Part shown: piece by piece, positions 1-7,831 of the stretch | Layout: each line of letters starts with the position of its first letter | Numbering within the stretch: position 1 is the stretch's first letter | Source of the DNA: CAYUVA01 sp964448115 [NCBI: uncultured bacterium] | GTDB taxonomy: Bacteria > CAYUVA01 | DNA: 23,194 bases | NCBI GenBank assembly: GCA_964448115.1 | Contig: CAYUVA010000033.1 | Location: forward strand, 30,176-53,369 | Direction: 5' to 3' | Translations under genes and position numbers: made by a program | The notes under the pieces: generated by a model | Database searches by the model: none | The model's input: the letters and a program-made list of their open reading frames with translations, nothing else | What the model was told of the DNA's origin: nothing

Positions 1-70
1 GAATTTCGTCATCGCTTGAGTTGTCCCTCAATCACACCGTGAACGGGGGGAATAACAGTGGAGCTTCTAT

Positions 71-101
71 TGACTCAGCTCTGCCATGAAGCGGGTCTTG
101 T
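71..101 (-). repeat. Left copy of 31-bp direct repeat (displaced pilT 3' end, att-like)
   Basis: This block, starting tgactcagctctgccatgaa, is identical over all 31 bases to 6768-6798, which is the 3' end of the pilT gene. Read on the minus strand it still encodes the last residues KTRFMAELSQ followed at once by a stop codon. The last codon and stop differ from the intact gene (CAA TAG here, CAG TGA there). Upstream of the block (102 onward) the in-frame sequence no longer resembles PilT. The pattern fits an original gene end displaced when DNA was inserted at the 3' end of pilT. No gene start is attached to this fragment. Confidence 0.85.
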
Positions 102-122
102 TTTTATCTTCCTTAACATTTA

Positions 123-138
123 CCCTATATATATAGGG
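123..138. repeat. Perfect 16-bp palindrome
   Basis: The sequence ccctatatatataggg is its own reverse complement. It lies about 20 bp inside the left direct repeat and about 105 bp downstream of the RND pump stop codon. It could be a protein-binding site at the cassette end or a weak hairpin. The eight-base arms around an all-AT centre and the absence of a following T-run argue against a strong intrinsic terminator. The function is unknown. Confidence 0.4.
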
Positions 139-244
139 ATGCATTAGGTTTCGGCTTGAAATGCTTTGATTGGCTCGCTCCCAATCATAATACATCCAAA
201 ATAGGCTAGGATATTAACGGCTGACCTAAAAAAGGACGCATCGC

Positions 245-3200
245 TCACACTCGATTATCATTCTCGTTATATACTAAAGAATACAGTACAGGGAGAACAA
301 ACAATGTAAGCATCAACGCACTTGTCAGTCCCCCAAGAACCACGATAGCCAGCGGACGTTGGATCTCAGCCCCTATCCCGTTGCTATAAACCATAGGCAT
401 CAAGCCAAAGAGGGTGGTCATTGTGGTCATTACAAGTGGTCTTAGGCGCACGCGGCAAGCGGTTATTATTGCATCACTAGTGGTTGCCCCCTGCTTTTTC
501 GACTGGTCTATAAATGTAATCAGCACCATCCCATTAGCGACTGCCATGCCTAGTAATGCTATGAACCCAATAACTGCCGAGACACTCAAGTTCACCTTTA
601 GAATCATTATGGCAAAGATTCCCCCAACCAGGGCAAAGGGTAGATTTGTCAGCACTAATAGTGCGCTTCTCAATGACCCCAGCCCGGAGTAAAGCATCAG
701 AAATATCAGAAATATACACAAGGGAACTATTATACTCAGCCTCCTCATTGCACGTTTTTGGTTCTCGAACTGTCCTCCAAAATCAATGAAGTAATTAAAG
801 GGCAATTCTTTCTCTACCCCTGCCAGCTTGTCTTTGAGCTCACTGATGAAGCTGTCTATGTCCCTATCCACGACATTGCACTCCACTACAACTCTCCTTA
901 AGTTGTTTTCTCTGCTTATTTGCGCGGCAGTCTCCACCTTCGCAACCTCGACCAGGGATTCTAATGGGACAGTGTAGCCCATGGGACTCGGCACCAGTAT
1001 CCCTTTTATGGCTTGCACATCGGTTCTCGCATGTTCTGGATATCGAAGCTGGATGCCGAAACGACGCTCTTTCTCCACCACAGTGGTAGCTACCTTGCCC
1101 CCTATGGCGATCTCCACAATATCATTAATATCCTCAACATTTATCTTATGCCTGGCGATCCTTTCTCTATTGATGATCAGTTCGATCTGTTCCAGACCCG
1201 AAATCTGCTCCACCTTGACATCCACAGCGCCGCTGGTTTCGATTAGTACGCTTGCTATCTCATCAGCGATCTCCTTGATTTTAACAAGATCATCACCGAA
1301 GATCTTGATAGCCACATCTGACTTTATCCCGGAGATAAGCTCATTAACTCGCAGCGCTATAGGCTGCGAAAAAGATGGTCTTATACCCGGTATCATGCTC
1401 AGTTCCTCTCGAATATCCTCGATGAGATCAGCCTTTTTCCTTCCTGGTTTCCACTTGTCATAAGGTTTAAGGATAATTATCATGTCATTTTGCTCTGGAC
1501 CCATCGGGTCTTCGGAGATTTCTGCTCGACCGGTTTTTGTAACGATTGTTTCAATTTCTTCGTACTTAAGTAGCCTTTTTTCAATGAAGGTCCCTACTTC
1601 TTTCGCTCCCTCAAGCGAGGCGGTAGGGAAGCGCACTATATTTATAGCGATCGCGCCCTCATCTAGCTCGGGCAGAAACTCCATCCCCAGCCATGGAAGC
1701 ATTGATACAGCTGACAGCAGCAAAACAACAGTTGCAGCTATAACCAGCCATCTGAACCTGAGTGCCAGTTTGAGCAGGGGGTGGTAGATGAGGTCAAGAT
1801 ACCTTACTATCGGATTCGCAACTCTTGGTCGCTTAAATGGCAAAAGTATCCAGCCTATTACAGGAGCTGCGACAAGAGACACAAAAAGGGAACCAAACAT
1901 GGCGAAACAAAGAGTTAAAGCGAGCGGTTTGAACATCTTGCCCTCCATTTGCTCCAGGGAGAACAAGGGGAGGAATACGATAATAATGATTAAAATGGAG
2001 AAGATGACCGGTCGCGCCACCTGTGCAACTGCCTCTGTAAGAATTATCAGCTTATCCGATTCTGTAGGATCATTTTCTGAAAGATGGCGCACCATATTTT
2101 CGATAACGACTATAGAACCATCTACGATAATACCGATAGCTATGGCGATCCCCCCCAGAGACATTAGGTTTGCCGTAACCTCTGAATAATCCATAAAGAT
2201 AAAAGCGATCAGAGCTGATATGGGCAATGAAATGGATACGATAAGCGCAGCCCTTAAATTCCAAAGGAAAAGAAACAAGATGATTATAACTAGTAATCCA
2301 CCCTGCATCAGAGCGTTGGTTATTGTATTCACGCATCCCTGTATCAGTAAGGTGCGGTCGTAGAAGGTGTTTATCTTTACCCCTTCAGGAAGGCTTTTTT
2401 CGATCTGAGTTATCTTTTCCTTAACTCGATTTACCACTGACTTGGAGTTCTCCCCCTTGAGCATGATAACCATCCCGGCTACGGTCTCCCCCATGCCATC
2501 TCGCGTAACCGTGCCCCAACGAGTTACATGGCCTATCTGGACATCAGCCACATCCGAAAGAAAGACCGGTGTTCCATCCTCAGCCTTAAGCACAATTTTC
2601 TCGATATCCTCGATGGAGCCAATCAATCCGACACTGCGTATGTTGAACTGCTCCCAACCTTGAACGATAAAGCGACCTCCAGCATTGGCATTATTGGCTC
2701 GAATCGCCTCGAAGATTTCCTTTAATGTTATCCTATATTTTATTAGCATCTCCGGTTTTGCTAAGACATTAAACTGCTTGACCATTCCGCCGAAGCTGTT
2801 GACCTCATTAACTCCCGGTATTGCCCGTAACTGGGGGGCAATCACCCAGTCCTGAATGGTGCGCAGCTCTGTAGGAGAGTGGCGATCGCTGCTCAATGTA
2901 TATTGATATATCTCACCAAGCCCTGTGCTTATAGGTCCCAACTTAGGCTCCACGCCTTCGGGGAGGTTTTCCTTGGCGAGCTGCAATCGCTCAAAGACCA
3001 ACTGGCGTGTGAAGTAGGTATCATAATTATCCCCAAAGATTACCACCACCTGTGATAGACCAGTTTTGGACAGAGACCTCACCTGAACTACCCCAGGTAA
3101 GCCACTCATCTCCACCTCTATGGGGAAGGTAATCTGCTGCTCAACATCGACCGGCGTAAAGCCGGGAACCTCGGTTAGTATCATCACCTGAATGTTGGTC

Positions 3201-3322
3201 ACATCCGGAAAGGCGTCTATTGGAAGCCTCGAATAAGACCTTATGCCCAGGATGATTATAGCGATAATGAAAAAAACGATCAGATTTCTTTGCCTGAAAA
3301 TATTTCTAATCAATCCAGTCAT
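245..3322 (-). CDS. Heavy-metal efflux RND pump, CzcA/CusA family
   Basis: This is the inner-membrane, proton-driven pump of a tripartite metal exporter. It moves metal cations through the adaptor and the TolC-like channel encoded just upstream. At 1,025 residues it has the usual family length. It starts with a first membrane helix (about residues 13-29) and the SRLPIDAFPDV segment typical of HME-RND proteins. The large periplasmic loops follow, with TGRAE...DPMGP near the middle, and membrane helices cluster at about 330-500 and 860-1015. The TM4 motif reads AIAIGIIVDGSIVVIEN, so the proton-relay D401 and E408 are present. The extra Asp of CzcA's DFG motif is Ala395, which makes TM4 CusA-like, while DPMGP is CzcA-like. 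The substrate (divalent Zn/Co/Cd/Ni versus Cu/Ag) is therefore open. It is the last gene of the operon, 24 bp after the adaptor stop. Confidence 0.95.
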   Translation of the reverse strand: MTGLIRNIFRQRNLIVFFIIAIIILGIRSYSRLPIDAFPDVTNIQVMILTEVPGFTPVDVEQQITFPIEVEMSGLPGVVQVRSLSKTGLSQVVVIFGDNYDTYFTRQLVFERLQLAKENLPEGVEPKLGPISTGLGEIYQYTLSSDRHSPTELRTIQDWVIAPQLRAIPGVNEVNSFGGMVKQFNVLAKPEMLIKYRITLKEIFEAIRANNANAGGRFIVQGWEQFNIRSVGLIGSIEDIEKIVLKAEDGTPVFLSDVADVQIGHVTRWGTVTRDGMGETVAGMVIMLKGENSKSVVNRVKEKITQIEKSLPEGVKINTFYDRTLLIQGCVNTITNALMQGGLLVIIILFLFLWNLRAALIVSISLPISALIAFIFMDYSEVTANLMSLGGIAIAIGIIVDGSIVVIENMVRHLSENDPTESDKLIILTEAVAQVARPVIFSILIIIIVFLPLFSLEQMEGKMFKPLALTLCFAMFGSLFVSLVAAPVIGWILLPFKRPRVANPIVRYLDLIYHPLLKLALRFRWLVIAATVVLLLSAVSMLPWLGMEFLPELDEGAIAINIVRFPTASLEGAKEVGTFIEKRLLKYEEIETIVTKTGRAEISEDPMGPEQNDMIIILKPYDKWKPGRKKADLIEDIREELSMIPGIRPSFSQPIALRVNELISGIKSDVAIKIFGDDLVKIKEIADEIASVLIETSGAVDVKVEQISGLEQIELIINRERIARHKINVEDINDIVEIAIGGKVATTVVEKERRFGIQLRYPEHARTDVQAIKGILVPSPMGYTVPLESLVEVAKVETAAQISRENNLRRVVVECNVVDRDIDSFISELKDKLAGVEKELPFNYFIDFGGQFENQKRAMRRLSIIVPLCIFLIFLMLYSGLGSLRSALLVLTNLPFALVGGIFAIMILKVNLSVSAVIGFIALLGMAVANGMVLITFIDQSKKQGATTSDAIITACRVRLRPLVMTTMTTLFGLMPMVYSNGIGAEIQRPLAIVVLGGLTSALMLTLFVLPVLYSLVYNENDNRV

Positions 3323-3346
3323 GTTAACATTACCTTTACGCTATTA

Positions 3347-4702
3347 TCATTCCGCACAACCAGCCCCCATCTTAGTCCGCAGAACATCCGATTTTAAGAT
3401 AAAAGCTCCAGCGGTTACGACCTGTTCACCAATCGCAACCCCATCGAGAATCTCAACCCCAGAGTCAAATATCTGCCCGACGGTTACCCTTCTCCTTATG
3501 AACAGGTTATCTTTTAACTGCTTAAAGACAAAGGATGCGCCCTCATCGCTCAGTACCGCCTCGGTTGGCACCAATAACGACTTATCATGTGTAGGCAAAG
3601 GGATGGTTATATGACAGAACATCCCTGGGCGCAGCAGTCCTTCATGGTTCTTGACCGTTATCCTCACCCTTATAGTGCGAGTGCTCTCCTGCATAATATT
3701 GCCTATATAATCGACCTTCCCATCGAACCTATGCTCCGAATAGGCATCTACACTCAGCCAGGCGCGTATCGAACTGTTACTCGATGCTCTTAACAAACTC
3801 AATAGATAAGGCTCATAGACATCTGCCCATACCCACAACGAGTTTAGATCGGAGACAGATAAAAGCTCGTCTTGATTAGTTATATAGCTGCCAACCGCAA
3901 CCTGAAGCTCAGTAACATAGCCGCTTATGGGAGCTTTGACTGAAGTCGATCCTATATCGAACGAGCCAGGATTGGATAGCTTCTCGATATCACCATTGCT
4001 CAGACCTAATAAACATAGCTTTCGTTTCATAGCTTCCAAAGTTATCACGTTGCTTTTGTATTCAGTCTTTGCCTGAAGCATTTCTTTCTCGGAGCTTATC
4101 TTCTGGTCATATAACACTTTCTCTCGTTCATAACTTTGCCGGCTTAGCTCCATTATAGCTTTTGCCTTCAGGTAGTCGGCTGTGGCTTCGCCGAGTTCTA
4201 TGCTATCGATGGTTAAAAGCGGATCCCCTTTCTCTACCTTTGTTCCATAATCGACAATGACTTCTCTCACTACCCCGCTAATGCGGGATGATACTTGAAC
4301 GGTCCTCGATCTGTTTAATTTGATCTCACCAGTTGTTTTCAGGTTTATGCTTGGCTTCTTAAGCCCTACTTTGGAGATCTTCACCAATCCGTCAGAGCCA
4401 TCTGCACCTAGGAGGCTTGGATCAATGTTTACCGCTCCCACCTCGAATCGACAATGACCACAATCAATTGACTTGATATTATGCTCGCATTCGAGGTCTA
4501 AGATCTCGTCTATGCTCATATCCAGAGTGTTTAGGTCTCCATGATATTCGTGGTCATGACCATTCTCATCGTGTTCATGGACTGATTCTAATTCTGGCTC
4601 CCGCTTTTCTTGCTCATTTTGCGAATAATTAGCATTAATGAACAAGAAAACTGTTAGAAAAACCATTATCAACAATATAAATTTACTGATAGCTTTTCTC
4701 AT
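3347..4702 (-). CDS. Efflux RND periplasmic adaptor (CzcB/CusB family) with His/Cys-rich N-terminus
   Basis: This is the membrane-fusion protein that links the RND pump to the TolC-like channel. I place the start at 4702. An AGGAGG Shine-Dalgarno (4708-4713) lies 5 bp before it, and the protein then begins MRKAISKFILL with a proper membrane-targeting helix. The in-frame ATG at 4705 is only 2 bp from that site, and the ATG at 4759 lies deep in the upstream gene. After the signal comes a His-rich stretch (EHDENGHDHEYH, about residues 43-54) and three cysteines (C72, C81, C84; CGHCRFEVG), a likely metal-binding segment. The biotinyl-lipoyl half-motifs, the alpha-hairpin and the beta-barrel (VKAPISGYVTEL, LRPGMFCHITIP) follow. 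The start codon region overlaps the TolC-family gene by 20 bp, which suggests translational coupling. Confidence 0.93.
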   Translation of the reverse strand: MRKAISKFILLIMVFLTVFLFINANYSQNEQEKREPELESVHEHDENGHDHEYHGDLNTLDMSIDEILDLECEHNIKSIDCGHCRFEVGAVNIDPSLLGADGSDGLVKISKVGLKKPSINLKTTGEIKLNRSRTVQVSSRISGVVREVIVDYGTKVEKGDPLLTIDSIELGEATADYLKAKAIMELSRQSYEREKVLYDQKISSEKEMLQAKTEYKSNVITLEAMKRKLCLLGLSNGDIEKLSNPGSFDIGSTSVKAPISGYVTELQVAVGSYITNQDELLSVSDLNSLWVWADVYEPYLLSLLRASSNSSIRAWLSVDAYSEHRFDGKVDYIGNIMQESTRTIRVRITVKNHEGLLRPGMFCHITIPLPTHDKSLLVPTEAVLSDEGASFVFKQLKDNLFIRRRVTVGQIFDSGVEILDGVAIGEQVVTAGAFILKSDVLRTKMGAGCAE

Positions 4703-6005
4703 CATTTCCTCCTGGCAATTTGTTTTCCTTATTTTTGTTTTCACCAAGCGAATAAGCACCGGTTAGGCGATCAATGCTGCTCTTTATTAGATGATATTCT
4801 TTTAATGCTTGTAGATACTGGCTTCGTGTCTCAAAAAATGTTCTCTGTGCGTCGAGAACATCGAGATACTCGAACTTGCCCTCTTCATATCCCTCCTGAG
4901 CTGAAATGAAGGCTTTTTCAGCACTAGGCAGGATGCTCTCCTTTAAGGTAATAATCTCATCCAGAGCAGTCTGAAGCGATTGATATTGCTGGTTTAATTC
5001 GGTACTTATCCTGGTTTCAACCATCCGCTGTTCAGCATGAGCTTTTGACCAATCGTATCTAGCTGCTGCGATGTTGCCCTGATTTCTGTCCAAGATAGGA
5101 ATGGGGAGAGAGACCCGGATGATAGAGGTTACCTCATCGCTTTCATTGAAATAGTTGCCCCCCACGCCGATAGCGAGGTTCGGGTACCGCTGTGCCTTCA
5201 TCAGCTCCAGGTTTGCCTCTTTAAGCACCATGTTTGTAAAGGGTCGGATGGCATCCGGATTATTGGTAAGAGCTTTGGCTAACTCTTTCAATGGAGGTGC
5301 TAGGTTTATATCTTGCAGATCCCATAGCACCTTTTGGAAGTTCGGCTTTTCATTACCCCAATTTGATGACAGCTTGATCCTGCTCGCATTGAGCGAACCT
5401 TGAGCCTTTTTTAGCTCCAGCTTGCTTTGCTCAAATGCTGTCTCTGCTTTTATTTGCTCCAGATAGGATACAGCCCCAGCTTCCACCTTGTCTTTGACAG
5501 CCTGATACATCTGTTCGTTCAATTGAGCTAGCTCTTCAGTTAATACAACCATATCCTGCCAGAATGCCACCTGGATGAGTGCAGCAGTGGTCTCAGCGAG
5601 TATGTCTTGCTTCAACGATTCGAGCTCTAGGAGGGTGATTTTTTTCAAAGACTCTGCGATCTGGATACGCTTGTTTCGCTTTTTACCTAGTTGAATTTCT
5701 TGACTAAGCATGATGGTATTTTCAGCAGCCTTGTAACCACTAGCGAACTTTGCAATCTCCAACTCTAGCTCAGGATTTGGCAACAGACCTGCCTGCCGGA
5801 CATTTTCGTTATCAATGCTTATTTGTTTTCTGTACGCGATGAGACTCGGACTGTGTTCCAGGGCTAGTTTCCATGCCGCTTCGATGGTCAAGAGATCGAC
5901 CGGCTCGATATTTTCAGCATAAACAGCAGTGGTTACTAATGATAAGAACAATATCGCCCATAATTCGATGATAATAATCGCCTTGTTTATCAGATTCATT
6001 TTCAT
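4683..6005 (-). CDS. TolC-family outer-membrane efflux protein (CzcC-like)
   Basis: This is the outer-membrane channel of the tripartite metal exporter. The 440-residue product begins with a signal peptide (hydrophobic core IIIIELWAILFLSL, likely cleavage after VYA near residue 30). It has the two duplicated outer-membrane efflux halves, each starting with long amphipathic helices; the first is marked by ALEHSPSLIAYRKQI and LLPNPELELE. The C-terminal helix contains FEYLDVLDAQRTFFETRSQYLQAL, a well-conserved TolC-family signature. An AGG lies 2 bp before the ATG at 6005 and 8 bp before a second in-frame ATG at 5999, and either start is possible. The gene follows the small Cys-rich gene after 122 bp without a visible terminator, and its 3' end overlaps the adaptor gene. 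Confidence 0.93.
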   Translation of the reverse strand: MKMNLINKAIIIIELWAILFLSLVTTAVYAENIEPVDLLTIEAAWKLALEHSPSLIAYRKQISIDNENVRQAGLLPNPELELEIAKFASGYKAAENTIMLSQEIQLGKKRNKRIQIAESLKKITLLELESLKQDILAETTAALIQVAFWQDMVVLTEELAQLNEQMYQAVKDKVEAGAVSYLEQIKAETAFEQSKLELKKAQGSLNASRIKLSSNWGNEKPNFQKVLWDLQDINLAPPLKELAKALTNNPDAIRPFTNMVLKEANLELMKAQRYPNLAIGVGGNYFNESDEVTSIIRVSLPIPILDRNQGNIAAARYDWSKAHAEQRMVETRISTELNQQYQSLQTALDEIITLKESILPSAEKAFISAQEGYEEGKFEYLDVLDAQRTFFETRSQYLQALKEYHLIKSSIDRLTGAYSLGENKNKENKLPGGNDEKSYQ

Positions 6006-6128
6006 TACCTAAAAAGCTCCTACAGTTTTTCACTTTTTATTGTGTTTATTGGGGAATTTTATGATTGTATAGCCTTATTCAGAGTGTGGTGATGAAAAAC
6101 GAGTGAAAAATATTATATCTGGGATTGC

Positions 6129-6554
6129 TCAGATCAGAAGAACGGTTGTGTAAATCAATTTCAGAGTAGATGAACCATTAAACTGCCCTGTAACATGAGA
6201 TGCCCATTCCATACCTTGGATAGGATCCGATCTGCTGGTGAATCCCATACTTATGGCTTGGTTGAGTACAAGTTGAACCTGTTGGGTAGGTAAATAATGA
6301 TCTTTGATAGGGATATTGATGCAATCTCCACATAAATCATCTTGCGAAGCATTGATTTCATCAATACACCCTAGATCCATATGTGTCGCCAGGCAATACT
6401 TGTGATTTACGCTGTATTCGACCTTGATCTGTCGGTCAGCATCTTGGCAGATAACCATAGCAACATCGCCCCTGAAGCAACTGTACAGCAACAATAATAC
6501 AATGCCTGTAACTACTGGTTTTAATCTAATAACTGTTTTAGATAATTGTTTCAT
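6129..6554 (-). CDS. Small secreted Cys-rich protein heading the metal-efflux operon
   Basis: This 141-residue protein has a basic N-terminus and a hydrophobic helix (VVTGIVLLLLYSC, residues 14-26), which indicates export, either as a lipoprotein-like or a cleaved protein. The mature part has cysteines at 36, 54, 63, 75 and 78, with a CGDC-INIPI motif. To my recollection, small exported proteins with a cysteine early in the mature chain and a C-x-x-C-(I/V)-(D/N)-(I/L)-P motif occur at the head of czc-type operons in other proteobacteria-like genomes. A periplasmic metal-binding or sensing role is therefore a fair inference, not a demonstrated one. The Shine-Dalgarno is weak (AGG 2 bp before the ATG). 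It is the first gene in the operon, 122 bp ahead of the TolC-type gene. Confidence 0.7.
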   Translation of the reverse strand: MKQLSKTVIRLKPVVTGIVLLLLYSCFRGDVAMVICQDADRQIKVEYSVNHKYCLATHMDLGCIDEINASQDDLCGDCINIPIKDHYLPTQQVQLVLNQAISMGFTSRSDPIQGMEWASHVTGQFNGSSTLKLIYTTVLLI

Positions 6555-6763
6555 TACCTTTAGAATAATATCATCAATATGTTGAACATTCTTGTATCGT
6601 AATTTATTCCCTTACAAAAGGCGCTCATAATATGATCAATAAAAATTCAGGTCTTGAGCCATTGCTGTTCACTTAAGGCTCTTGCCGAAATCATCCCAAA
6701 AAAGCAATTTCAAACTGAAGGTTTGGGCTAATGTGTAGGAAAGTCTTTTGGTTGAACCAGATC
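6555..6763. promoter_or_regulatory. Intergenic region between pilT 3' end and the efflux operon
   Basis: This is 209 bp without a gene. It should contain the promoter of the minus-strand efflux operon and any end signal of the pilT operon. On the minus strand a weak hairpin (CAAAC-CTTCA-GTTTG, about 6712-6726) is followed a few bases later by TTTTTT, which could serve as a poor intrinsic terminator for pilT. I see no convincing -35/-10 pair and no clear metal-regulator operator. No regulator gene accompanies the operon, so its control must come from elsewhere. Confidence 0.35.
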
Positions 6764-7831
6764 TCACTGACTCAGCTCTGCCATGAAGCGGGTCTTGTCA
6801 ATTGCTTTCTTTCGGGCTTCCTCGACGGTTACCTTTCCTTTTTCTACCAGGCGCCTTAGATACTGATCCATGCTGATCATGCCGGTGGTCTCATAGTCGG
6901 TCGATTGGATCAGTGAATTTATCTGATAGGACTTTGCCTCGCGAATGAGGTTAGCCAAGGCAAATGACCCCTTTAGTATCTCCACTGCCGCCACCCTTCC
7001 CTTGCCATCAGCAGTCTTGAGCAACTGCTGTGCCACCACCCCCTGAAGGCTCATCGAAAGCATGACCCGCATCTGCTCCTGGCGATCCGAGGGGAATACA
7101 TCGATCAATCTGTCTATGGTCTTTGCTGCCGAGTTTGTATGTAAAGTGCCGAACACCAACGCCCCGGTCTCGGCGCAAGTTACTGCCAGGCTAATGGTCT
7201 CCAGGTCTCGCATCTCGCCGACCAGGATCACATCGGCAGCCTCTCTAAGTGCGCTCTTAAGCGCCGCGGCAAAGGTGTGCGTATGTGTCCCCAGCTCCCT
7301 CATGGAGATGAACGATTTCTTGGGATTATGTACGAATTCTATGGGATCCTCGATGGTAACTACATGCTTCGAGTAGTTGTTGTTGATTATGTCTATAATG
7401 GCAGCCAGGGTGGTTGATTTCCCGCTACCAGTCGGTCCTGTAACCAGCACCAATCCCCGCTCAAGGTGCGCAAAGTACTCCAGAGCAAGGGGAAGATCAA
7501 GCTCCTCAAGCGTATGGATGCGCTCCGGGATTAGTCGGAAGGCTCCAGCAACCCCGTTGCGATCATAGTAGAGATTGACCCTGAACCTGCCGACTCCAGG
7601 AATATGATAGGCGAAATCGACATCGTGGTGTTCAAGATAATACTGTCTCAGGCGATCCGAAGGGATGATCTCATCGAACAGCTTCCAGGCATCGGCATCG
7701 GAGATGGTGCGGAACTTGATCGGCACCAGGTCCCCGTTCACGCGCAAAATGGGAGAGGCGTTGGAGACCAGATGCAGGTCAGAGGCACCCTGCTCGACCA
7801 CGATCTTCAGGAATGCATCAATCTTCGGCAT
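6764..7831 (-). CDS. pilT: PilT-family type IV pilus retraction ATPase (third of three in tandem)
   Basis: This is a hexameric cytoplasmic ATPase expected to power pilus retraction. At 355 residues it has normal PilT length. The N-terminal PAS-like domain opens with EQGASDLHL. The classical Walker A GPTGSGKST (about 132-140), Asp box EDPIEF (161-166), Walker B ILVGEMRD (about 202-209) and His box HTNSA (231-235) follow. The usual NQREVG element is replaced by ISMRELG (about 175-181), and the ALREDPD element reads ALREAAD, so this copy is more diverged there than its neighbours. The start codon lies inside the end of the upstream paralog (14-bp overlap), which suggests translational coupling. 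The 3' end of this gene is the right copy of the 31-bp direct repeat. Confidence 0.93.
   Translation of the reverse strand: MPKIDAFLKIVVEQGASDLHLVSNASPILRVNGDLVPIKFRTISDADAWKLFDEIIPSDRLRQYYLEHHDVDFAYHIPGVGRFRVNLYYDRNGVAGAFRLIPERIHTLEELDLPLALEYFAHLERGLVLVTGPTGSGKSTTLAAIIDIINNNYSKHVVTIEDPIEFVHNPKKSFISMRELGTHTHTFAAALKSALREAADVILVGEMRDLETISLAVTCAETGALVFGTLHTNSAAKTIDRLIDVFPSDRQEQMRVMLSMSLQGVVAQQLLKTADGKGRVAAVEILKGSFALANLIREAKSYQINSLIQSTDYETTGMISMDQYLRRLVEKGKVTVEEARKKAIDKTRFMAELSQ
6768..6798 (-). repeat. Right copy of 31-bp direct repeat, in the pilT 3' end
   Basis: This block is identical to 71-101 and in the same orientation. It encodes residues DKTRFMAELS(Q) at the end of the PilT protein. Identity stops at the wobble base of the last sense codon on one side (CAG here, CAA in the left copy) and within the Asp/Asn codon on the other. 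Sequence beyond both limits is unrelated between the two copies. Confidence 0.9.

Larger units (their letters stand above)
1..244. other. Non-coding left flank and downstream region of the efflux operon
   Basis: No credible gene is visible here. The stretch holds three things. Positions 1-70 are unassigned sequence with one short hairpin (TTGAG at 16-20 with CTCAA at 27-31) that has no T-tract, so I do not call it a terminator. Positions 71-101 are the left copy of a 31-bp direct repeat. Positions 102-244 are an AT-rich spacer containing a perfect 16-bp palindrome. The spacer lies downstream of the RND pump gene, but I see no clear intrinsic terminator for that operon in it. Confidence 0.6.
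71..6798. mobile_element. Putative inserted metal-efflux cassette bounded by 31-bp direct repeats
   Basis: The segment between the two exact repeats contains only the four-gene metal efflux operon and its flanking spacers. The right repeat is the 3' end of an intact pilT gene and the left repeat is a detached second copy of that end, with its own stop codon. Site-specific integrative elements often produce this arrangement: they insert into the 3' end of a gene and restore it. By eye the segment looks more AT-rich than the PilT genes to its right. Against a normal element, there is no integrase, excisionase or transposase gene and no terminal inverted repeat, so it would have to be mobilised in trans or be a decayed remnant. 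Recombination between pilT paralogs or a metagenome assembly join are alternatives. Confidence 0.45.

Noticed and set aside
16-31. Intrinsic terminator at the left edge
   Set aside because: The stem is 5 bp with no following T-tract on either strand.
71-6798. Transposon with terminal inverted repeats
   Set aside because: The bounding repeats are direct, not inverted. The sequences just inside the two ends show no inverted match, and there is no transposase gene.
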